From NCBI GenBank assembly GCA_029339195.1, contig JAPTJF010000423.1, positions 1 to 55,243 on the forward strand: DNA of 55,243 nt. The letters are read 5' to 3'. The stretch is from Micractinium sp. NFX-FRZ. Its lineage: Eukaryota > Chlorophyta > Trebouxiophyceae > Chlorellales > Chlorellaceae. This document shows positions 20,613-31,411 of the stretch, piece after piece. The notes below the pieces were generated by a model. That model made no database searches. It was not told the origin of the DNA and saw nothing but the letters and a program-made list of their open reading frames with translations. The position numbers were made by a program, and so were the translations under genes. Position 1 is the stretch's first letter. Every line of letters starts with the position of its first letter.

Positions 20613-23600
20613 ATGGCGGTCCGTTCCCGCTCAGTGCAGCAGGGCGCCCGCGGCGCGCAGCGGGGCACGCTGCAGCTGCTTGTGGCGGCCCTGCTGCTGT
20701 TGGGGCTCCTGCTTTACAAGTATCCATCGGTGGTCTCAGCGGCAGGTCGCAGGCCCCCAAAGCAGGCACGCCGAGGCGGGGGCGAGGTGGGGCTTGTTGG
20801 GCGTCCAAGGTGCTAATAATATTTTTCAAATATATTGACAACCACCATCAACATGCAGGCAGCACGCGCCCAGCAGTCCAAGGTGCTGAGCTCGATGATC
20901 ACACAGACGGGCGGTGGCGGCGGCGGCGGCGGCGGCACCGACAGTCCAACCCTCACCCGCGGTGGCGGCCCGGCTGATGAGCTTTGGCGCATCATCCGCA
21001 GCCCCGTCGCGGAACCTGATCCGCAGGTGGTGAAGCAGCGGTGCGGCGCTACGCGGGGAGACTGGTGCGGGCGGTACGATGCGCAGGCGCCCATCCCTGC
21101 GCTGCCGCCGCCCCGCGGCAATGCGTCCTGCCTCTGGGGCAACACCACGCAGCAGTGCAACTTTGTGGGGGTGTGCGACGCCATGCGCGGTTGGTGCCGC
21201 TGCCCCGCGGGATGGACGGGGGACGATTGCAGCACCCGCCTGAATGTGGGTGCTTGGTGGGTGCTTGGGTGGGTGGGCGGTGATTTTGCACATGTATGCC
21301 ATGTCTGCCCGCAAGACGGCCCTGTTGTGCAAGTGCGGTGCAGGCATAGCTGCACTATGCGTGGCTGGCTGTGGAAGCGCATGGCCTGATTGCGCCCTGC
21401 ATGCGACTGCCTTGCAACTGCACTGCCGTATGCCAGCAATGCTGCCGTGCCGCCGCTGCTGCTCCACCCGCCTGTGTCCACCCTGCTGAGGCGCCGCTGC
21501 CCACCGCCCCTCTGTCCCTGCGCTCCCCAATTGCCCGTGCAGCGCCCGTGCAGCCAGCACATCCGCATGCATGGGTTTGAGCCCTATGACGAACCTTATG
21601 ACCTGAAGCATGGGGGCACCACCCTGGCATGTGCTGACCAGTGCGATGTTGATGTCGGTGCGTGCAAGGTTGGTTGGTCAGTGGAGCGAGTGGCAATGGG
21701 GGCTACCGCCATGACCTGTTGCTGGCCCGAACAGTTACGAGCAGATGTGGGTACCTTAGTTGAGGCACAGCGGTGCAGGCCACGGGCAAAAGATGGTGGG
21801 TTGGGTGGAGGGTGGTTGCAGACGGGGGCATACAGGCAGGTGGTAGACGTGGTTGGGTGGCAGCAGGGTGGAGCTGCGTGGCAGGCCATTATGTTGGGAG
21901 GAGGAGTGGCTCAGTATGGCATGCAGCAGTGTACGTGTGCGCAGGCGGGGCCCCCATGAAGGTGGCTGTGTTGCAGCCTTGACACTCCCACCCAGAGTCG
22001 AGGCTCTATCCATGTGGCCGCTGCCTAACCCTGCCCTGGCGCGTCACCACCTCTCCTCATGCCCCCCTCCTACAGGCATGTGTTGGTGCAACGCCACTTT
22101 TGCCCACGGCCGTGTGCCCGCGGACCCTTCCCTCCCGCCTGGCTCGCCACCCCAGCGCGTGGGGAGGCCCATCGCCTACACCTGCCGCCGCAACAAGGTG
22201 GGCTGGTGGCTTGGCAGCGCTTGGGTTACACGAAATCAATCAATCACAGGCATCAAGTCCACGGGTTGCAGCAGTGGAACAGCGGCCCATTCATTGACGT
22301 GCCGCGGTTGTTGCCCAACAGAACTCACCCGTTGCAGGTCTTGCGGGGCAATCGGCTGGCATGCATGCACTTGATACATACGTCATCAACAAGACCTGGA
22401 AGCGCATTGCAGGTCCACCACCGGAAGGTCGACCAGTTGCTGCACGGGCACCCCCCTTTGGCACCACAGTGGTTGAAAGTTTCGAACCAACACACTCCCT
22501 CTACTGTGCGCACTGTGAAACAGGACTGGGAGGGCAACCCCACCGACTTTGGCACTGTGGAGATGGATCAGCTGTATGGCGAGAAGGGGTGGTGCCAGGT
22601 GGGGGGCGAGACGGGGAGCACGCCGATGTGGCACAAGGGAGGCCTGGGCAAGTGCTCTTGCTGGCAGGCGGGGGCACCATAGTTCTCTGGGGCACCCTGC
22701 AGATTGCAGGGCTGGTGGGGGCCGCTGCCAGGCACCCGGCCGCGGCCTCCCCATCTCCTTGTCGCACGCCCACGCCGGCTGACCCCTGCTGCTTTGAGCC
22801 AGCTCGACCCTGCCCACCGTGGGCGCTCACACCCGCCCTGTACGCTCCCTCTTTGTGTGTCACCTTCTGCTTGCCTGCAGGCTGACGAGCCAGCATGGAA
22901 CTGCGGCTGCATTATTGTGAGTGCCAGCCTGGCGGGCAGGGCGCACCCACCAAAGCGGTCGCTGGCACCATGGCAACGTGGCACCGGGAGACCCCAGTCA
23001 CGCCAGCTGTGCCCTTGCATGCTGCTGGGCAGGCTACCCGGCCTGCCGGCCTGCGCCACCCCTTGTGCATGCAGCCTGCATTGCCTGGCTCCCGTTTGGC
23101 ACTGGGCCCCGTTCCCACCCCTGTGCTGCCTGCGCAGGACGGATTGGGCGGGCCGTACTGCGAGACCCTTCACGAACCCTTCTGCCCGAACCAGTGCAAC
23201 GGTGCGATGGGTGCCGGGTGGTTGCTTGAGGCGCCAGAGAGCAGGCCGCTGCTCCAGCGGGAGGAATGTGTGCTGACAACAACTGCTGCCTGCAACCACT
23301 GGTGCTGATGGCACATCTACTATCATTCCGACTCGCTGCTGGCAACCCGCCCACCATGTGTTGTTTTTCCCGCGTTGCGCAGGGCACGGCGAGTGCAACA
23401 GCGGGTGGTGCAAGTGCCACGAGGGCTGGTTTGGACAGGACTGCGCTTCTAGATTGGAGGGCGTGCCTTGGGCCCCAGGTGAGGTCGTAAGGGGGTGGGC
23501 ACGGGCTGGCCAGGGCGGCCAGGACATGCGATGGGCAGCAAGCTGAACTGGGCGTGGGTTGGTGGCAGCGCAGCAGCACACTGGATGGCTGTGCGTTTAG

Positions 23601-26600
23601 TGTTCTGTGCCAGCAGGCAGTTCCGCTATGCGGGCTGGCAGTGAGGTGGGCTCAGTGCTCCCCGTGTGGCAGTGAAGTTTCGCGCACCTGCAACCCTGCC
23701 CACGTGTTGTGCTGCTGCGCAGGCATGGAGGACGGGGAGCGGCCCTGGCTGAAGCCTCTCGTCCGCACCCCTGCAGCTAAAGATCCGCAGCCGGGCGCCA
23801 CACGCAAGCGACCGCTGATCTACATGTGAGGCCCCGGGGGAGCGCTGGCTGCTGCCCGGCTGCCTGGCGTCCCGGGTTATGGTCCCCTGGTGTCCCGGGG
23901 AATGGGGAGCCGACTGCTGCCTTGCTCTGGCACAGGCGGTCTGTCCCTTGGGGGCAGAACAGCCAGCCAGGAGAGGGGTGCCCTCACAATGGACTGCTGC
24001 CTGCCCTGCCCCACCCCCGCCGCGCCCCACCCCCCGCCCAACCGCTGGGCCGTGACCCGCTCCCACCACACACACACCAGGCACACCACCCTCAATCTGC
24101 CCCGTGTCCCGTCCCACCCCCATTTCCCCCTTTCCTGCAGCTACGACCTGCCCCCTTTCTACAACTCAAACATGCTGCAGGTGTGGTGGGAGGGATGTGC
24201 TATGTGTGCTGCGGCAGCGTGCTCTGCACTGTGTGCGGCTCAGGAGGATGCGCATGTTCATCCCCCCCGTATGATCCCCACCAGCCTCGTGCCCACCGCG
24301 CACCTTCTGCATCACGTCCGTTCTGCCTTTGCAGTACCGCGTGGACAAGACTGACTGCGTGTACCGCACCTTCTCGGACACCAACTCCACACTGTCAAAC
24401 GACGACTGGCTCTACCAGCTGGAAACGGGTGAGGACAGGGGGCTGGCATGCTTGGGTGTGTGGTGGTCGTGTGAGGTGGCTTTGCTGTGTGGGTGTGAGG
24501 CGGGTGTGTGGACTATCAACGACAATCGGCTGTTTGAGCTGGAGAGATGGGTGGGACATCGTCCAGAGAGATGGAGCTTGCGATTGCGCAGCCGCCGGTC
24601 GTCCTTCTGCGGGGCTGACTGACGCTGGTGCCGCGCTGCTGCTGCACCCGCTGCGCCAACACACCTCCTCCCAACCTTCCTGCCCGGGCCCTGTCCCCCC
24701 CCTCGCTTCACCTTCCTCTGCTCTGAAATTCCCTCTTCACCTGGCTGCCCCCTCTCCGCTGCAGGCCTGCACGAGATGCTGCTGCAGAGCGAGCACCGCA
24801 CACTGGACCCCGAGGAGGCCGACTTCTTCTATCTGCCGGTGAGGGGGCGGGCGGCGCTGGCGGGGCAGGGCGCATGGCACGACCTCAGAGTGCGATGCCT
24901 CAGATGCTGCACCCGGAGCGCTGCCGCCTGCTGGTCAGCGATTTGGGGCGGCGCGCAGCGCTCTGGGTTTGCAGTCACTGCGGCATGCCATGGTGGGGGC
25001 TAGGCCGCCTGTGCTCGTCGGGAGTGGAATTCCTTTGCTTGCCGGCGGGAACAGCTCCACTCTGCAAGTGTGTGCCCAACCTTTCGCCTGCAGGTGTATG
25101 TGACATGCATGATCTTCCCAGTGCTAGGTAAGTGGGGTGGGGGGAGATGGCCTGGGTGCGTACCCACACGCTGCCACATGTGCTGCCGGTCGGGCGTGAT
25201 GTCCCGCTGCTAGCTGTTCCCGCGCACTCACAGACGTGACCAGCATGTTGTTGCCCGGCCACCCCCTCATTCATGATCCGGGCCGGGCCACCTGTCACAC
25301 TCCCATAGGTATTTGCTCTCATTTTATCAGAGTTATAGCAGGCCCTCGTCTCACATGCACCAATCAACCCAGGCACCCCCTACCCGCATCTGCGTCTGCA
25401 GGCTCCAATGACTTCCCTTACTTCCACGGTGGCCCCGCGGCCCGGCGCATACACGCTGGCACCAACATGTGCGCAGGGGGCGGGAAAACGAATGCGGCTC
25501 GTGTGTGGCAGCCTGGCACCGTGCAGGCTTGGCTGCAAGGGTGGCATCTGCTTATGTCCGCCCCGTGCCTGGATGCAGGCAACACCCCTCTTATGGGCAG
25601 ATCGTACGCAACCAGGCACGCACAAACCCTCAACATACACAGTAGCACAAAACCCCAAAACCTTTTAAAACCCAAACCCTTAACTCTTAACCCTTAACCC
25701 TTAACCCCTAGCACACAGGCCCTGTTCTGCTGGTTCCTGGAGGGCGCTGACGCTGCACTGCTGGGGCCCGGTGGCACCACCCCCATTGTCTACGAAGCTA
25801 GTAGCCAGAGGAGGGTGAAGCATGCCACCCCAACGAGCACACGCACTGCCTCCCCCCGTGCAGGTTCCTGGAGGTGTACCGCTGGGTACGCTCGCACCAC
25901 CCCTATTGGGACCGCAACGGGGGCAGGGACCACATTTTGGTGCGTGGCGTGGGGGCCGGCCGGGGGGAAGTGGCCCTCTGTGTGCGCGGGGGTGCGGCGG
26001 GGCCGAGGTGCGCACGGGAGTGGTAAGGTGCGGTGGCGGGCAGCTGGAGGAGCGCGCATGGTCGTGCGGAGCTGGGGCGCGCGTGCCAGTGGAGAGCAAC
26101 GTTTCCCCCAGGCCTGCGCTGGCTCGGGACTTTGTACATGGTAGGTGCTACGGCACCTGCCTTGTAAATCTCCCTCTGCAGCCATCCTGCTGCCGCGTGC
26201 CCGTCCCCAGTCTTACCCCCGCCACCCTGTTTGCCTGCCCCTGGGCGCATTCCGGCCTGCCTGGATGGGCTGGGCTGGGCCGGGCCAGCCGGGCTCTTCT
26301 TGTGCTGTGTACCAACATCGTGTCTTCCCTTGCCCACTTGTTTGTGTGGCCCTGCTGTGTTGTTCTTGTATCGCCCTCCACGTCACGCCACCCACCATTC
26401 TTGCCGTCCTGCAGCTGAATGTGCATGACGAGGGCAGCTGCTGGATACCCAAGGAGCTGCGCCCCGCCATCGTGCTCAGCCACTGGGGCAGGACCGACCT
26501 GGACCACGTCAGCGACACCGGGTGAGGTTGGGGGGCAGACCATGGGCCTGGCTGCGTGGGGGCAATGCAAGGGTAGGTATTGCGGTGTAGCGTTGGATGC

Positions 26601-29600
26601 CCCACCATCTTACTGGCACGCTAATCAAAACCAATAGTATCGCACCGTTTCTGGGCCTCTCCACCGCTCCGTATTTGTATGAGCCCCTGGGGCAGTGATG
26701 CCCACACAATTGGCCCCCATCCCCACCCACCGCCCCACGCACCCACCCTCTGCAGGTATCCGGAAGACACCTACTCTGCCGAGTCTTATCACCCAGTGTG
26801 GCAGCCTGAGGGCCATCTGGGCAAGATTGGACGCTTCCCCTGCTACGATCCTTCAAAGGTGGGGCGTGGTGGTGGTGGAGAGTTGGAGTGAAGGGGGTGG
26901 GCATGTGCTGCTACATTTCATCAGAGGTGGAGCATGGGCGTTGTGGGAGGGGGGAAGCGTGGCCGTGCCTCAAAGCGTGGGAACACTAGAAATGTCAACA
27001 GTGGACATACACATTGAGAGGGGCTGCCACAGCGTGTGCTGCCCTCCAAGATATGGTCGGCCGCGTCATGCCCCCCGCCCCCCCGCCACGCGCCGGCAGT
27101 CTGCCGCATCCACCCCTCAATGCACCCGAAGCACTATTTGGTCGTGCTGTTACTCCCGTGTGCCCAGTGCGCCCCCCTCCGCCCCCTCCCCCCCGCCCCC
27201 CTCCTCCCCAGGACATGCTCGTCCCCCCCATGTTCTCCCCCAACAAGTACCAGGATTCCCCCGCCCTGGGGGCGCCCACCCGCGAGCGACACATCCTGGG
27301 CTTTTTCAAGGGTGGGTCAAGGGCAGGGTGAGGGGCTGCCCATGCCCCCGAGCGCGGTGCGGGATGAGGTGGTGTATGTGCTGTGGGATGCCACACATCT
27401 TATGCGGGCTCCAAGGGTGGCAGGGAGCAAGCCAGGCTTCAAGTGCATGAGCAGTGGCTGCCGGGATGTGGGGGCGCCTCCCACTGAGAGGGCTGCTTGC
27501 GTGGGTGGGATGAGTGAATGGGTGGGCTTGTTGGCTGTGTTAGGGTTAAACCCTAAACCCTAAAACCCGAAACCCCCTATCGGGCTATCGAATGGGTGGT
27601 GGGATGGGTGGGCTTGTTGGCTGTGTTGTTGGGTGTGAGGCCTGGGTGCCAGGGCTAGTGTGCGGACGGGAGGCCTGATGGAGGCTGGGGTGCCTGCAAG
27701 AGTGGGTGGGGGCGGGGGAAGGAGCAGCGGCTTATGAAGCTTTGTGGGCAGCCGGAGTCTAGATCAAGGGAGTGCTGCTGAGTGAGCACCTGCTTGCCTG
27801 CCCGCCTTCCCACCCGCATGTGCAAGCCACCGCTCTGCGCACACCCTCTCCCCTGCCCACTCCCCTCCCGGCAGGCCGCCTGCAGTTCACCAACCCACCA
27901 TACAGCCGCAGCATGCGCCAGTTCCTGGCCAACTACAGTCGTGAGTGGCAGTGGGTGCTGGCAAAGGGATGAAGCCGTGGTGCGTCGTCTTTGGAAGTGT
28001 GTTTGGCGGATTGGGAGCCCGGCAATGAGTTTGGAGAGGGTGGATGGATGGGGCAGAGTATGTGCTGGTGGTGCTTGCGTCATGACTGGACCACAGCCCA
28101 TTGCCGTCTTCCCAGCGCTGCAGCTGTCCCCATGCAGCCGCATAGCCGCAGCTTGCACTGTTTGCCGCCTCCCGCTGCCTCCTTTCGCCCTCCCTGAGTG
28201 TCATAAAACAGCACCCTGACCGCCTGCAAGACCTTCCCCCATATTCGCTTTCGCATGCGCTGCAGAGGAGCACGACTGGTGGGGGAAGCACAAGATCTAT
28301 TTGGGAGACGGCTTCCCGCCGGGTGCGTGCCTGAGTGGGAGCCCTGGGTGGGAGCTGGCGGAGCCGATGCGGCACCCTGCCTTGCTTGCCTGCCCCTGCT
28401 ACGCCTTGCCTTCTTTGCCGGCAGCCTGCCAACCCCGCGGCTCTTTAGGGGGGCAAGCCAGCGGGTCATGCCCAACTCAGCGCCGCCACTCCCCCTGCCC
28501 GCATGTGAGCACTCCCCCTGCCCGCATGTGAGCACTCCCCCTGCCCGCATGTGTGCACTCCCCCTGCCCGCATATGAGCACTCCCCTGCCCGCATGGGAG
28601 CACTCCCACTGCTCTCAGCTACTCCACCTCCTCTCCCCCCTGCGCTCCACCCACACCAGCACCACCACTACCCCACACACTCACAAACACACGACTTGCT
28701 CAAGACAGCATGATTTGACGTGCTCTTGTCCGCTGGCAACATTGCCTGCAGGCGAGACCGCCCACTACAACCAGCTGCTCACCTCGTCCATCTTCAGCTT
28801 TGCCATCATGGGAGATGGCTGGTCGTCACGCTTTGAGGATAGCCTGCTGCACGGGTGGGTGAGAAGGGCGGGTGCACCACGGCACCTGCGGGGGTGCGGG
28901 AAGGCCCGGGCTGGCTGCTGTGATTTGAGGACAGCCTGCTGCACCTGTGGGGTCCGGCGGTCTAAGTGGGGTGCGTCTGTTGGGCCGTGGCAGCCGACCA
29001 GACGGGCAGCAGCGCGTGGCCGGTCTCCACGCCAAGCTAGGCGGCATCGCCCACCTGCCCTTCCCACCTGCTCCAATTGACACGAGTGTCTCACATCCAT
29101 GTTCCTGCGACTGCATACCGTGCATCACCCCTAAATGCCCTGCCTCCCCTCTTAGATCCCCCTGTGTCTGTGCGGCAGCATGCTTGCCATCAAACACGGC
29201 CGGCGGACTCGCCTGTGCGTGGTACGTTGAACTGTTTTATCCCGCCAACTAAGAGGACCTCCCCTTTTCCCCGCAGCTGCATCCCTGTGATCATCCAGGA
29301 CGGCGTGGAGCTCGCCTGGTCCTCCATCCTGGAGATTGAGAGCTACTCGATCCGGGTGGAGCAGAAGGACTTGACGCGCATCCCCGAGATCCTCAAGGCG
29401 GTGACCCCCGAGAGGATCAGGGAGATGCAGGCCAACATCAAGAAAGTGTGGCGCAGGTGGGCGGGGAAGGGGGAGGGGTTGGGTGCATGCTTCGAAGAGG
29501 TGCACGCCGACAGGGTCAGGGGGCTGTGGGGCAACAGTCAGGTGATGTGGCGCTGGTGGGCGGGGAAGGGAGGGGGCAGGGTGCAAGGTGGGGACAAGGA

Positions 29601-30836
29601 GTCGTGGCAGCGCGGGGTGGTTGAAGGGAGGACATGGGCAGGGATGGCGACAGCGGGATGCAGGCTTGGCACGTGGGGCACCGGGCGTGCATCGGCTGGA
29701 TGTAGCATGGGGACCGCACCTTGGAAGCCCGCCCCTTCCGTTGCCCAGGCGGTGCACCCACCTCCGCGTCCCGCCTCTCACCACTGCTGCACTGCCTTTT
29801 GCCTGTGACACCTCCCCTTGCCCAACAGGCTCGTTAGTACGCGCATGCTCTCCTTGCGCCCTGGCGACACGCCCCACCACAATGTTTGTCTCACTTTAGT
29901 GACAAACACTCGTCTCAGTTTAGTGACAAACACTCGTCTCAGTTTAGTGACAAACACTCGCTATAGTGCCACCTCTGCCCTCCACGGCCTGCAGGTACAT
30001 CTGGACCACCACCCCCGTGTACCACCAGCAGGCGCAGGAGCTGCTGACGCGGCTGGACAAAGAGGGAGGCGCGCGCGGGGCCAGTGGCAGAAAGCTGGCT
30101 GAGGAGCCGGCTGCAGGCAAGGCGGCAGAGGCGGGCAAAGACGGCGGTGATGGCAAGAAGGGGAAGGAGGAGGGTGGCAGGAAGAAGAGGAAGAAGCAGA
30201 AGAAAGAAGGGGCCAAGCCGTTTATCAAGCCGCAGCCGGCTTTGGATGGGCTGTACGACCCGGCGGTGGACGACGCATTCTCCACCCTCATGCAGGTGGG
30301 GCGGGCAGGGAGCCACAGCATGTGGACGCCCAGCGAGTTGTTGTTTGCAGGTGGGGGCTGGCCTTTGCCTTGTCCCACCCATGCAGCTGGCAGCTGGGGG
30401 TGAGCTCAGCGAGGGCTGGTAGCTGGTCGCAGAGTGTGCATGTTGAGCATGTGGAGACACCGCTTTGTACATGTCTGGGTCAGTGGACAGGGAGGGAGGG
30501 GTGCCCTTCCCCATGTGCGTGCCGAGTGGGCAGTGGTGAGCGGCCTCGGCTAGTCGCGCCTGTGCGCATTTGGGTGTGGGGGTAGCCTTGCGGGGTGGAC
30601 ACCTGCCAGGCCCGGGAGGGCGGCCCGCCCAAATCCCCCTCCTCCCCCTCTTCCGATGGGCCAATATGTCGCTATGCCTTCCTCCTCATACAGAGCATGC
30701 CTGCCCTCCACACGTTCATCACCTCCATCACATGGCCCCACCATCCTGCTCCCACCCCTTGCAGTGGCTCTACTCGCGGGTTGATGATGTTGGCGCACAT
30801 GCGCCCCAGGCGGGCCGCAAGGAAAGCAAGGAATGA
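20613..30836 (+). CDS. Exostosin-family GT47 glycosyltransferase A with EGF-like repeats
   Basis: 24 exons: 20613-20786, 20859-21245, 21543-21657, 22076-22197, 22524-22598, 22881-22916, 23138-23201, 23383-23478, 23723-23825, 24141-24180, 24335-24428, 24765-24838, 25094-25127, 25402-25468, 25864-25939, 26415-26521, 26756-26858, 27212-27311, 27875-27940, 28266-28322, 28752-28854, 29277-29456, 29995-30295, 30765-30836; 881 residues. Seen: signal anchor at about 20-35; EGF-like CNFVGVCDAMRGWCRCPAGW in exon 2; cysteine-rich stem; EGF-like GHGECNSGWCKCHEGW at 325-340; exostosin domain from RPLIYIYDLPPFYNS (about 387) to about 760, with FFYLPVYVT, YWDRNGGRDHIL at 508-519, VLSHWGRTD, SPNKY, ILGFFKG, FSFAIMGDGWSSR and HGCIPVIIQDGVELAW. 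A Lys-rich C-terminal linker follows in exon 23. GT47 members transfer wall or heparan-type sugars in the Golgi; the donor is unknown. Joins of exons 1-2 and 4-5 have alternatives. Confidence 0.9.
25650..25712. repeat. Telomere-like repeats inside an intron
   Basis: A run of CCCTTAA and AAAACCC-type units (for example ACCCTTAACCCTTAACCCC) lies in intron 14 of exostosin gene A. It resembles degenerate CCCTAAA plant/green-algal telomere units. Confidence 0.6.
27539..27578. repeat. Telomere-like repeats inside an intron
   Basis: TTAGGGTTAAACCCTAAACC followed by CTAAAACCC and GAAACCCC lies in intron 18 of exostosin gene A. It includes two exact CCCTAAA units and a short inverted TTAGGG. Confidence 0.7.
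28487..28611. repeat. 23-bp tandem repeat, about five units
   Basis: The unit is close to GCACTCCCCCTGCCCGCATG plus three bases, repeated about five times with small changes, in intron 20 of exostosin gene A. Confidence 0.85.
29893..29963. repeat. 24-bp tandem repeat, three units
   Basis: Three units built on TTTAGTGACAAACACTCG lie in intron 22 of exostosin gene A, about 30 nt before its acceptor at 29994. Confidence 0.85.
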
Positions 30837-31411
30837 GTGCACCCCCCCTTCTTGAGCTGGCCTTGCGGTGCGACTGGTGGGACACAGCCGGAAAGCATCC
30901 GTCATGTTTATCTTTACAGAACTTGACATCCGACCCGCGCGACTTTCACATGTACATATCTGCGCTTCCCACCCCTAACTCCTGGTAGCCGGGGCCCTCT
31001 CCCGTTGTAACAGTATGTGGCAATCGCCCATGGCCATGCGGGAAGAGCTCAGGGCAGACTAAATATGCATGGGCAGTTCTCCCAGTAGCACACCAATGGC
31101 TGGGGATCGGACGTAGGCGTGTGCATTGCATTGAAGAGTTGGCAGCAAGTGACAAGGGCGACGCTGCAAGCAAAACAGCAGCTCCCTGCGCAGCTTGCTG
31201 TGATGTGATGGGAGCATGAAGTGCATGCCGTTACTGGCCCATAGCCTTCTGGCTGGAATGCAGCATTGCGCCAGGGGAGGGGTAGGGCCGTGGCTCTAAG
31301 GCGAGCAGTACAACAGCTAGCACGGCCACGAGGCCATGTGTGAGGTTAGGCGGATGGGCAACGGGTGGCCGTGGCATGGGATGAGAGCATATCACACAAC
31401 TAGAGAAGACG
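30837..31411. other. Convergent 3' intergenic region of the two exostosin genes
   Basis: 575 bp between the two stop codons, with no open frame of note. TGTAA at 31006-31010, 170 nt after the stop of exostosin gene A, fits a green-algal poly(A) signal. Confidence 0.45.
31006..31010 (+). terminator. Possible TGTAA poly(A) signal of exostosin gene A
   Basis: TGTAA lies 170 nt after the stop codon, within CCCGTTGTAACAG. Assigned by position and by known green-algal usage. Confidence 0.4.

Noticed and set aside
22568..23581. 337-residue open frame on the minus strand
   Set aside because: Antisense to at least four phase-matched exons of exostosin gene A; no family motifs; GC-rich DNA keeps antisense frames open.
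23826..24842. 338-residue open frame on the plus strand
   Set aside because: Spans introns and a wrong frame of exostosin gene A; the true exons 10-12 are in other frames with clear motifs.
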